DNA from: Clostridiales bacterium
Lineage (GTDB): Bacteria; Bacillota; Clostridia; Lachnospirales; WRAX01
Direction of reading: 5' to 3'
Length of the DNA: 42,691 nt
NCBI GenBank assembly: GCA_031277225.1
Contig: JAITMQ010000094.1
Span: 1-42,691 of the forward strand
Positions 25,271 through 32,932 of the stretch are shown here, piece by piece. Both the position numbers and the translations under genes were made by a program. Every line of letters starts with the position of its first letter. Position 1 is the first letter of the stretch. The notes below the pieces were generated by a model. That model made no database searches. It saw only the letters and a program-made list of their open reading frames with translations, and had not been told where the DNA came from.

Positions 25271-26816
25271 TTTTTTCAACCTCCAAACTCGTAATAATTG
25301 CCCCAACAGCCACAATTAGCCAGAAAAACGCCAAAACCCTAAAATTATACCATACATTATCCGTCAGCCCCTTTAGCAAGAAGCCCGCCATTCCCGCCGC
25401 AATCGCGGCCGCAAGGGTCTTAAGCGAGGGCCCGGCCCGCGCCGCCGTTTGAAACAGACCCTTAAAGAATCCGCCCATAATCAGCAAAAATAGTATGATG
25501 CCGGAAATTCCCCAATAAATCATGATTTGCAAATACAAATTATGGGAATGTTGCGTGAAAACGGCGGAGAATGCGTACATATTGTATATAAAATTAAAAT
25601 TCTCGACGCCCTGCCCAATCCCAATTGGCCAAAACACCCGCAACATATCAATTGCGCCCATCCAAATTGAAAGCCTATATGACGTAGAAGTGTCCGCCAA
25701 ATCGCCAATTGACAGGAATCTGTAGAGAATTTCGGGCGGAATTAAAAATGGGGCGGCGATTAGGGCGGCGATTCCGAAGAAAACCAGGCGGCGGTCGCGC
25801 ATGAGGGCGAAAATGGCGGCGGCAAAAATTAAACCAAGCCATGCGCCGCGCGAATGTGTCAAAACCATGCAAAGCCCCGCCACGCCAAAAATTCCCAGCG
25901 CGAAGAATTTATGGATATAATCTTTATAATAATAAATCATGGCGAAGGCCAGAATTGTAATTAAAATCAAATATCCGCCAAGGACATTGGGATTGTCCAG
26001 CGTGGAATAAATTCGCACGGTGGCCGTTCCGAAAATATCCTCGTCAAGCCAAGCCTGCGTCATCACAAAATTGCCCGTGGCGCGCTGCCAAATGCCGTAA
26101 AGCGCGACAAGTGCGCCCGATGTGGCGATTGTGGCGGCAAGCCCCATAAGTTTGGCCTTGGTGTTTATGGTATTTTTAACGACGAAGTAAAACAGCACAA
26201 AAAGTATATAGACCACGGCGACGGGGGCAGAACTGGCGATATTATAGGAAATTACGAGGCCATAGGCGATTAGGGCGGCGAAAACCAGCACGAAGACATC
26301 TATATAATTAAAGCTTATTTTCATTTCGGCGGTAACAAAAACTTTTATGAAGTAGATGACGGTGATTGCCGCCAACAGGCCTAAAATCAGCATTGTCGGC
26401 AGCAGGGGCATTAAAAATGCGGCGGCGAAAATGCCTATTTCTACGGAATTTACGCGCGCATCTGCGATATTTTTGTCGATATAGAAGAAGCCGAAGATTT
26501 TTCGAAAAAACAGGGAATTATTGTAAAGATAGCCGACGGCGCGCAGGATTGGGCGTGTAATTTTCGCAAAAGCCGCGCCTGCTCCCGTTAGGATTCGGCT
26601 TTCAAAGCCCTTTGCGGCGAAAATTCCGGGGCGGAAGCCTCGTTCCAGTACGCCCTCGCCTATAACCAGCCTATAGGCCAGACTTCCCCGCCAAATCCGC
26701 ACGAAAAAATCCCCGATTGCGATTATGCCGCGCCCGAAAAGGCTTGCCCTAAAAACAAGCGAAATCCAAGCTCCAAATCTTATGAATATTCCGTAAAAAA
26801 AGCTGCGCTCAACCAT
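25254..26816 (-). CDS. O-antigen ligase/polymerase-like membrane protein
   Basis: The 520-aa polytopic protein has about 11-12 membrane helices. The Wzy_C signature is visible: THSRGAWLG, then a large loop with GQGVENFNFIYN and QHSHNLYLQIMIYWG. Such proteins ligate or polymerise glycans on the outer side of the cytoplasmic membrane. The N-terminal 110 residues are a poorly conserved, Arg-rich extension (FRASLFGRGIIAIGDFFVRI) unlike most family members. It starts one base after the glycosyltransferase stop and is therefore likely the partner in making a surface polysaccharide or teichuronic-type polymer. Confidence 0.88.
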   Translation of the reverse strand: MVERSFFYGIFIRFGAWISLVFRASLFGRGIIAIGDFFVRIWRGSLAYRLVIGEGVLERGFRPGIFAAKGFESRILTGAGAAFAKITRPILRAVGYLYNNSLFFRKIFGFFYIDKNIADARVNSVEIGIFAAAFLMPLLPTMLILGLLAAITVIYFIKVFVTAEMKISFNYIDVFVLVFAALIAYGLVISYNIASSAPVAVVYILFVLFYFVVKNTINTKAKLMGLAATIATSGALVALYGIWQRATGNFVMTQAWLDEDIFGTATVRIYSTLDNPNVLGGYLILITILAFAMIYYYKDYIHKFFALGIFGVAGLCMVLTHSRGAWLGLIFAAAIFALMRDRRLVFFGIAALIAAPFLIPPEILYRFLSIGDLADTSTSYRLSIWMGAIDMLRVFWPIGIGQGVENFNFIYNMYAFSAVFTQHSHNLYLQIMIYWGISGIILFLLIMGGFFKGLFQTAARAGPSLKTLAAAIAAGMAGFLLKGLTDNVWYNFRVLAFFWLIVAVGAIITSLEVEKNEREA

Positions 26817-26817
26817 A

Positions 26818-27942
26818 TCAACTCTCCATTAATTGCCGATAAACGTCTTCAACCCTGCTTGTCATAACGGAAGCCGTAAATCTTTCGTTGAAAATTTCCT
26901 TCGCCCGCTTGCTTAAATGCGCATATTCCGCGGGATTCTCCTTTAGCGAAAGTATTGCCTTGCACATGGCCACATAGTCCTTAACCTCGAATAAAATGCC
27001 GTTTACGCCGTCATTTATCACAAAGGGATTGCCGCCGACATCGGTCGCAACCGCCGGAATTCCGAGGCTTAGCCCCTCAAGCAGCGCAAGGCAGGTTGTT
27101 TCCGTGAAAGAGGCGTTAATTTGCACATGGCTTATGCTGAGCGGTTCTTCAACATTTTCGATAAAGCCCGCAAAAATCACATTTTCAAGCTCCATTTGCG
27201 CGGCCAGCAATTTTAGATGCGTTTCCTCGCTGCCCGTTCCCACAAAAAGGAATTTTATGGAAGGGTCTTCTTTTTGGAGCATTTGCGCCGCTTTAAGCAC
27301 ATATAAATGCCCCTTAACCTTCTCCAAGCGCGCAATCATGGTGCAAACAAAGTCATTTTCGCCAATGCCGAATTTAAAGCGATAGGCCATTTTTTCATGC
27401 TCGGCACATTCGCGCAGGCCGTCAATGGCATTGTAAATCATCACGGTTTTGCGCTGGCTTGTGCCCGTTTCCATAAGGGAAATTTTGGCGGCGGGGCTTG
27501 TGGCAATAATTCTGTCCGACAGGTAATTGTTCAGCGCGCCCGCCAAATGTTTATATGGAAATTTTTTCTTATAGGGATGCTGTGGCCCGTCGCCCTGCCG
27601 CGAATAGACCGAATGACGTGTATGCACAACCCGCGTTTTTGACATTTTCGCGGCAATTCGCGCCGAAAGCGAGGCATGGCTGTGAATAATATCGGGGTTT
27701 TCGGTCTTATAAAGCTCGCGAAGTTTGCCAATTGCGCCCAAAGCAAGGGATTTGTCGGCAATTCCTTCGAATTCTATGGTGCGTACGCCCAAATTTTGGA
27801 TTTCGGGCAAAAGCAACGAACCCTTGGGCAAAACCACGGAAATATCGAATTGTTCGCGATTATGATTGGCCAGAAAAATCAGCAATAATTTGCCCGCCCC
27901 GCCAATATTTGTATCAGAAATTATATGCAAAATCTTATACAC
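26818..27942 (-). CDS. Glycosyltransferase, GT4 family
   Basis: The 374-aa product is a GT-B enzyme. It has the N-terminal ILHIISDTNIGGAGK loop, HSHASLSARIAAK and the C-terminal nucleotide-sugar motif ETTCLALLEGLSLGIPAVATDVGG (E-x7-E). The start is taken as the GTG at 27942, eight bases after GGAGG. The ATG eight codons upstream lies before that Shine-Dalgarno sequence. It is the first gene of an eight-gene run ending at 21733, driven from a promoter interlocked with that of tgt. Donor and acceptor are unknown. Confidence 0.92.
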   Translation of the reverse strand: MYKILHIISDTNIGGAGKLLLIFLANHNREQFDISVVLPKGSLLLPEIQNLGVRTIEFEGIADKSLALGAIGKLRELYKTENPDIIHSHASLSARIAAKMSKTRVVHTRHSVYSRQGDGPQHPYKKKFPYKHLAGALNNYLSDRIIATSPAAKISLMETGTSQRKTVMIYNAIDGLRECAEHEKMAYRFKFGIGENDFVCTMIARLEKVKGHLYVLKAAQMLQKEDPSIKFLFVGTGSEETHLKLLAAQMELENVIFAGFIENVEEPLSISHVQINASFTETTCLALLEGLSLGIPAVATDVGGNPFVINDGVNGILFEVKDYVAMCKAILSLKENPAEYAHLSKRAKEIFNERFTASVMTSRVEDVYRQLMES

Positions 27943-27980
27943 AAAGTTTACCTCCAAATTTCGCAAAACTTGTCCCCCCT

Positions 27981-28009
27981 ATTGTAACAAAATATGGTAT
28001 AATATACAA
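27981..28009 (-). promoter_or_regulatory. Promoter of the glycosyltransferase operon
   Basis: The minus strand shows TTGTAT (28009-28004), a 17-base spacer and TACAAT (27986-27981), 38 bases before the GTG start. The spacer contains the complete -10 box of the opposing tgt promoter. Confidence 0.65.
27995..28003 (+). promoter_or_regulatory. Extended -10 promoter of tgt
   Basis: TGG-TATAAT (27995-28003) is an extended -10 element 29 bases before the tgt start. No good -35 box exists 17 bases upstream, as expected for extended -10 promoters. It lies within the spacer of the divergent glycosyltransferase promoter. Confidence 0.6.
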
Positions 28010-28031
28010 GAGAAACTTTTTGGAGGTCAGA

Positions 28032-29162
28032 ATGTATACGATTTTAAATAGCGAGGGAGCAGCCAAACGCGCACGCTTGCAGACAATCCACGGGACTATA
28101 GAAACCCCCGTCTTCATGAATGTAGCAACCTGCGCCGCCATCAAAGGCGCGGTTTCCGCCCTAGATTTGCGCGAAATTAAATGTCAAGTGGTTCTTGGAA
28201 ATACTTACCATTTACACCTGCGCCCCGGCGACGAGGTTGTGGCGGCCATGGGCGGCCTTGGCAAATTTATGAATTGGGGCGGGCCAACCCTTACGGATTC
28301 GGGCGGTTTTCAGGTTTTTTCGCTGGCGCGCCTGCGCAAAATCAAAGAAGAAGGCGTGGCCTTTAATTCGCATATCGACGGGCAGAAAATTTTTATGGGG
28401 CCCGAAGAATCCATGGCCATTCAAAGCAATTTGGGCGCAACAATTGCCATGGCCTTTGACGAATGTCCGCCTTCCGGGGTTGAGCGGGGTTATATGGAAG
28501 AATCTGTCAGCCGAACCACGCGCTGGCTGCTGCGTTGCATTGACGCGCTAAAGCGGCTTAATTCGCGCGAAGACACCATAAATCCGCAGCAAATGCTGTT
28601 CGGGATAAATCAGGGCGGCATATATCACGACATTCGCATTGAGCACGCAAAACGCCTTGCAGAGCTGGATTTGCCGGGCTATGCGCTGGGCGGGCTTGCC
28701 GTGGGCGAATCTCATCCCGAAATGTATGCTGTTTTGGAAGCCACCGTGCCGCATCTTCCGCGCAATCGCCCGACTTACCTTATGGGCGTGGGTACGCCCG
28801 AAAATCTTCTGGAGGCTGTTGCGCGCGGAGTTGACTTTTTTGATTGCGTAATGCCCTCGCGAAATGGCCGCCATGGTGGGGTTTTCACGAATTTTGGCAA
28901 GCTTAACCTCAATAATTTAAAGTATCAAAAAGACGACAGCCCCATTGACCCGTCCTGCCCCTGCCCAACTTGCAAAAACCACAGCCGCGCCTATTTGCGC
29001 CATTTGCTGAGGGCGAAGGAAACGCTGGCCTCGCGACTTTGTATACTGCACAATCTATACTTCTACAACAATCTAATGGCGGAAATCCGCAATTCCATCG
29101 AAACCAACAGCTTCGCCACTTTTAAAGCAAAAAAGCTCGCAGACTTAGTTTCGGAAAAATGA
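28032..29162 (+). CDS. tgt: tRNA-guanine transglycosylase
   Basis: This enzyme exchanges guanine-34 for preQ1 in queuosine tRNAs. The 376-aa product shows LTDSGGFQVFSL with a catalytic Asp, FDECPPSG, LGGLAVGES, DCVMPSRNGRHG with the second catalytic Asp, and the zinc site CPCPTC near residue 315 with a following His. TGGAGG lies five bases before the ATG at 28032. Upstream frame extension is spurious. No preQ1 riboswitch was seen in the short leader. The 3' end overlaps the convergent gene by 18 bases. Confidence 0.97.
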   Translation: MYTILNSEGAAKRARLQTIHGTIETPVFMNVATCAAIKGAVSALDLREIKCQVVLGNTYHLHLRPGDEVVAAMGGLGKFMNWGGPTLTDSGGFQVFSLARLRKIKEEGVAFNSHIDGQKIFMGPEESMAIQSNLGATIAMAFDECPPSGVERGYMEESVSRTTRWLLRCIDALKRLNSREDTINPQQMLFGINQGGIYHDIRIEHAKRLAELDLPGYALGGLAVGESHPEMYAVLEATVPHLPRNRPTYLMGVGTPENLLEAVARGVDFFDCVMPSRNGRHGGVFTNFGKLNLNNLKYQKDDSPIDPSCPCPTCKNHSRAYLRHLLRAKETLASRLCILHNLYFYNNLMAEIRNSIETNSFATFKAKKLADLVSEK

Positions 29163-29660
29163 GTGATATAGCTCCATGGCCTCTTGGTAGTTTTGGGCGG
29201 GAGTGGCGAAAAATAGGCCGTCATTGTAAGACCATATGCGGTCGGGATGGATACGCATGGCGAAGCTGTCGAAGGAGTTGTCTATGCCGATTGCGCCGCG
29301 ATAATCGTGGGTGGGCACTGCGGGCGCAAGGGCGCGTATGACAACAATGGGTTGCACAAGATGTTCTGCCCCAAGAGGGACGCCAATATCGGCGTTCTCG
29401 GGAAGCAAGTACACGCCCTCAATTTCAATGCGGCCGCGAAAGCCGCCGCCTGTAAAGCCATGGTCGGCAAATCGTCTGTTTAAAGTGCCGTGAATCCGCA
29501 CCTGCCGCGCTTCGTATTCCTCACTCCCAAATCTTGCCAGCACGCCATGGGCGGAAATGTCAATTTCCTGCCGAAAAGTGATGTGCGCAAGCACAAGCAA
29601 AACCACGCCCAGCAGTAGCAGCAATCCCACCACCCGCCGCCCGGTAATCCTTTTTTTCAT
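29145..29660 (-). CDS. Membrane-anchored protein, unrecognised
   Basis: The 171-aa product begins MKKRITGRRVV and then has one strong hydrophobic helix (about 10-27), so it is anchored with the rest outside. The extracellular part contains GFTGGGFRGRIEIEGVYLLPE and IGIDNSFDSFAMRIHPDRIW. I do not recognise a family. ATGGAGG precedes the ATG, and a TATAAT lies about 30 bases upstream without a good -35 box. Its last 18 bases overlap the end of tgt tail to tail. Confidence 0.75.
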   Translation of the reverse strand: MKKRITGRRVVGLLLLLGVVLLVLAHITFRQEIDISAHGVLARFGSEEYEARQVRIHGTLNRRFADHGFTGGGFRGRIEIEGVYLLPENADIGVPLGAEHLVQPIVVIRALAPAVPTHDYRGAIGIDNSFDSFAMRIHPDRIWSYNDGLFFATPAQNYQEAMELYHSFFRN

Positions 29661-29733
29661 AGCAAACCTCCATATGTAAGCTCATCGTATCATTATAACA
29701 CAAAATCTCCCTCATAGAAATAACAAATTTGCC

Positions 29734-29762
29734 TTGTACCTGCGCTTGATTTGTGGTATAAT
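29734..29762 (+). promoter_or_regulatory. Promoter of the Rpn-family gene
   Basis: TTGTAC (29734-29739), a 17-base spacer and TATAAT (29757-29762), preceded by TGG, lie just before the coding region. Confidence 0.75.
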
Positions 29763-29786
29763 TTGAAATAAGGGGGGTTGAGGGGA

Positions 29787-30644
29787 TTGGAAGGTGTTAA
29801 TCGGGAGATTAAGGACGGCGTGTTTAAGCTGCTTTTCGAAAAGCCCGAAAATGCGGCGGAATTGTATTACGCCCTAACGGGGGAGAAATGCCGCCCGGAG
29901 GATATTCAAATTATCACGCTGGAAACAACCATTTCGGGTAGGCTTAAGAATGATTTGGCTTTCGTTGTCGGCGACAGGGTTTTGGTGGTGGGCGAACATC
30001 AGTCCACTCCCAACGAAAATATGCCCATAAGAATTTTAATGTATGTTGGGCAATTATACGAGAAATGGTTTAAAATGAAGGGCGACGGCAAATTGTTGTA
30101 TGCAAAGAAATTGCACAAAATCCCAAAGCCCGAATTTGCTGTGTTTTACAATGGGGCGGCTAAAAGGCCGCAAAAGGAAGTTTTGCGCCTGTCGGATGCT
30201 TTCAATGCCCCGCAAAGCGATAATTTGGGGTTTTTGGAGCTTGAAGTGCCGGTTTATAATATAAATGCGGGCATGGGCGGCAGTCTTGTCAAGGACAGCG
30301 AAAAATTGCGGCAATATTCGGAATTTGTCGCTAAGTTGCAGGAATTTCAAAAAATCTATGATGATTTCGGCCGGGCCGTTAAAAATGCCGTGAATTATTG
30401 CATTGACAACAATATTCTGGCGGAGCTTTTAAGGGAGATTGGAGGGAAAATTGTGAGTATTTTGGCTATGGAATATGATGTTGAAATGGATAAGCGGGTT
30501 TATGCCGAGGAGCTTTTGGAGGATAGGCTTGCGGAGGTTGCAAAAAAGCTTTTGAGGCGCGGTGTCCCTTTCCAAGTCATCGCCGAAGAAATCGGTTTAA
30601 GTGAGGCCGCTGTGCGGCAACTAAAATATGAGCTGGGTAGATAG
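29787..30644 (+). CDS. Rpn-family PD-(D/E)XK nuclease/putative transposase
   Basis: The protein matches the Rpn (recombination-promoting nuclease, PDDEXK_2) family common in Clostridia. KDGVFKLLFEKPENAAELYYALTG opens the domain; LKNDLAFVV carries the active-site Asp and VVGEHQST the E-x-Q variant of E-x-K. NMPIRILMYVGQLYEK follows. The C-terminal 63 residues are a helical tail ending in an HTH-like GLSEAAVRQL segment. The TTG at 29787 is preferred because GGGGG lies about nine bases upstream; a TTG three codons earlier is the alternative. An in-frame GTG at 30453 with its own ribosome-binding site could give a short C-terminal product. Confidence 0.88.
   Translation: MEGVNREIKDGVFKLLFEKPENAAELYYALTGEKCRPEDIQIITLETTISGRLKNDLAFVVGDRVLVVGEHQSTPNENMPIRILMYVGQLYEKWFKMKGDGKLLYAKKLHKIPKPEFAVFYNGAAKRPQKEVLRLSDAFNAPQSDNLGFLELEVPVYNINAGMGGSLVKDSEKLRQYSEFVAKLQEFQKIYDDFGRAVKNAVNYCIDNNILAELLREIGGKIVSILAMEYDVEMDKRVYAEELLEDRLAEVAKKLLRRGVPFQVIAEEIGLSEAAVRQLKYELGR
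30441..30644 (+). CDS. Probable internally initiated C-terminal Rpn product
   Basis: Inside the rpn gene, GGAGGG (30441-30446) lies six bases before an in-frame GTG (30453), giving a 63-residue protein beginning (M)SILAMEYDVEM. In E. coli Rpn genes, a short C-terminal protein (RpnS) made from an internal start neutralises the full-length toxin. The arrangement here matches that scheme. A stand-alone duplicate of the same segment follows at 30668. Function is inferred by analogy. Confidence 0.6.
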   Translation, partial: GGKIVSILAMEYDVEMDKRVYAEELLEDRLAEVAKKLLRRGVPFQVIAEEIGLSEAAVRQLKYELGR

Positions 30645-30667
30645 TTGGGGCTTAGGGAGGGAGAATT

Positions 30668-30850
30668 GTGAGTATTTTGGCCACGGAATACAATCAAGAG
30701 GCGCATGTTAGGGTGCGCTTGGAGGAGCTTGTAGAGGAAGTTGCGAAAAAAATGTTGTTAAAAGGCTATCCCATAGGCTCAATATCAGAGGTTGTGGGGC
30801 TGAGTGAGAGCGGAGTTTCATCGCTTCAAAGAGAGTTTAGTTACAGTTGA
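30668..30850 (+). CDS. Stand-alone duplicate of the Rpn C-terminal segment
   Basis: The 60-aa product begins (M)SILATEYNQEA and ends with a helical GLSESGVSSLQ segment. It aligns along its whole length, with a short gap, to the final 63 residues of the preceding Rpn protein. The similarity includes the GGGAGG ribosome-binding site and the GTG start, so the copy starts exactly at the internal start of the parent gene. It contains no nuclease residues. It is either an extra intragenic-antitoxin copy or a decaying tandem duplicate. Its frame is intact, which favours function. The next gene may start at a TTG overlapping its stop. Confidence 0.65.
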   Translation: MSILATEYNQEAHVRVRLEELVEEVAKKMLLKGYPIGSISEVVGLSESGVSSLQREFSYS

Positions 30851-32667
30851 ACTTAAAATTAGGATGTGATTTTATTTTAATCAAGAGATTATCCAAAATG
30901 ACACGCGGTCATTTTTGGATGTTTGTTGTGGCGATGTTTTTTGCCGTCGGCTCGGCCGTCGGCAATTTCTCCCTGCCGCTCATTGTGCGCATTACAATTG
31001 ACAATGTAATTGACACACAGCCTTTGGGCAACAATTTCATGGTCATGTGGCTGGTCGATTTGCTTGGCGGCATTGACGGCTGGCGCGAAAATATTTGGCT
31101 TGCCGCCGCCGCCCATTTGATTATTGCGGTGTTTTTATCCCTCTGCATTTTCGGGCGGCAGCGTTTGATTGCCCTTTTTGGCGAAAACACGGCAAAACGC
31201 ATGAAGGATTCGCTTTATGACCATATTCAAAAACTGCCCTATAATTACCATGTCCACGCCAAAACCGGCGATTTGATTCAGCGTTGCACCTCTGACGTGG
31301 AGATGGTGCGGCGTTTTTTACAACAACAATCCGTCGAGATTGCTCGCGCGGTCTTTTTCACGTCCATTGCGCTGGCGATAATGCTGACAATAAATGTAAC
31401 TCTAACCCTCGTAACCATAGCCTTTTTGCCCATAATCTTCATTTTCTCCTATGTCTTTTTTAAAAGTGTACGCCGCGTCTTCAAACAGGCCGACGAAAAA
31501 GAAGGCGAATTAACCACCGTTTTGCAGGAAAGCCTCACGGGAATCCGCGTTGTGCGCGCCTTTGGCCGCGCCCGCTTCGAAGTGGACAAATTCACCGAAA
31601 AAAACACCGAATTCAAAGACCTGCAATTCAAGCAAATGAAATATCTGTCGTGGTATTGGTCCGCCTCGGACATGCTCTGCTTCGGCCAAATCACGCTGAC
31701 ATTCATCGTCGGGGTCTTCCTTACATACAACGGCACTCTACTGACGGGCGAACTTGTGCTGTTTAGCATGTATGCCGCCATGATGGTCTGGCCCATACGT
31801 CAGCTGGGGCGCGTTTTGTCGGATTTGGGGCGAACACAGGTTGCTTTAGGGCGCATTTACGAAGTTTTGGACGAAGCCGTTGAAACCGACACCGAAGGTG
31901 CTGCGCCCCACGATTTGCGCGGCGACATTGCCTTTAAAAACGTAGATTTTGACTATGGCGACCGCAATATCTTCAAGAATATTTCATTCGAAATTAAAAA
32001 AGGTGAAACCATAGCAATTTTGGGCGCGACGGGTTCCGGCAAATCCACACTCATGCATATTTTGTTGCGCCTTTATGACTATAAAAGCGGCTCTATCACC
32101 ATAAACGGCAAGGAATTGCGCAATATTTCCAAAGACCATCTGCGCCGCGTTGTCGGCATGGTTTTGCAAGAGCCCTTCCTCTATTCCAAGACGATTATGG
32201 GCAATTTGCAAATGGCCAAGGACGATGTGCGCGAGGCCGAAATTTTCGCCGCCACAAAGACGGCCAGCGCGCATGGCTTTATCGAGGAATTCGAGGAGGG
32301 CTATGACACCCTTGTCGGCGAGCGCGGCGTAACCCTTTCGGGCGGGCAAAAACAGCGCGTGGCCATCGCACGCACGTTGATTAAAAATAGCGAATTGCTG
32401 ATTTTTGACGACTCTTTGTCGGCTGTGGACACGGAAACGGACGCACAAATTCGCGCCGCCCTAAGCGAGCGCAGCACCGATGTTACAACCTTCATAATCT
32501 CGCAGCGCATCACAACCCTCATGGATGCCGACCGAATTTTCGTAATTGAAGGCGGGGCCGTTTCCGACATAGGCACACATGAAGAACTAACAGCCCGCGA
32601 CGGGCTCTATAAGCGCATTTGGGAAATTCAGTCCATGCTTGAGCAGGACTTTATGAAGGAAAATTAA
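30847..32667 (+). CDS. Heterodimeric ABC exporter half with degenerate catalytic site (BmrC/YheI-like)
   Basis: The protein of up to 606 aa has six membrane helices (about 25-330) followed by a nucleotide-binding domain. Walker A is GATGSGKS, the signature is LSGGQKQR and Walker B is LLIFDDSLSAVD. The residue after the Walker B Asp is Asp rather than catalytic Glu, as in the degenerate subunit of heterodimeric exporters such as BmrCD and TM287/288. The partner follows at 32933. The start is uncertain: the TTG at 30847 overlaps the previous stop but lacks a good ribosome-binding site, and the ATG at 30898 would trim a plausible N-terminus. Confidence 0.9.
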   Translation: MNLKLGCDFILIKRLSKMTRGHFWMFVVAMFFAVGSAVGNFSLPLIVRITIDNVIDTQPLGNNFMVMWLVDLLGGIDGWRENIWLAAAAHLIIAVFLSLCIFGRQRLIALFGENTAKRMKDSLYDHIQKLPYNYHVHAKTGDLIQRCTSDVEMVRRFLQQQSVEIARAVFFTSIALAIMLTINVTLTLVTIAFLPIIFIFSYVFFKSVRRVFKQADEKEGELTTVLQESLTGIRVVRAFGRARFEVDKFTEKNTEFKDLQFKQMKYLSWYWSASDMLCFGQITLTFIVGVFLTYNGTLLTGELVLFSMYAAMMVWPIRQLGRVLSDLGRTQVALGRIYEVLDEAVETDTEGAAPHDLRGDIAFKNVDFDYGDRNIFKNISFEIKKGETIAILGATGSGKSTLMHILLRLYDYKSGSITINGKELRNISKDHLRRVVGMVLQEPFLYSKTIMGNLQMAKDDVREAEIFAATKTASAHGFIEEFEEGYDTLVGERGVTLSGGQKQRVAIARTLIKNSELLIFDDSLSAVDTETDAQIRAALSERSTDVTTFIISQRITTLMDADRIFVIEGGAVSDIGTHEELTARDGLYKRIWEIQSMLEQDFMKEN

Positions 32668-32932
32668 TAATGAATAGTGAATAATGAATAATGAATAATT
32701 AAGGACAAAATTCGTCTGCGACGAATTTTTCGAAACCGACTCAAAGCTCAAGCCGGTGCGCGGTGCTACGCACTAGCTCAAGCCGTGAGCCAGACCGAAG
32801 GTCTGCGCACGGCAGAATGTTCGCCTGCGACGAATTTTCCGGAATCAATTCAAAGATTTTGCGCAGCAAAATCTTCCAAAATTATTAACTATTAATTATT
32901 AATTATTCATTAATAAACCGGAGGTTTATAAT
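32668..32932. repeat. Repeat patch between the two ABC exporter genes
   Basis: Both ends carry AT-rich tandem TGAATAATGAATAAT or TTAATTATTAATTA units. The centre (32757-32820) is a GC-rich GTGCTACGCAC / CCAGACCGAAGGTCTGCGCAC unit that recurs at 38679-38742 and 38992-39054. Two TCTGCGACGAATTTT copies flank it. No open frame is credible. The patch probably inserted into an operon whose genes otherwise abut. Confidence 0.75.
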
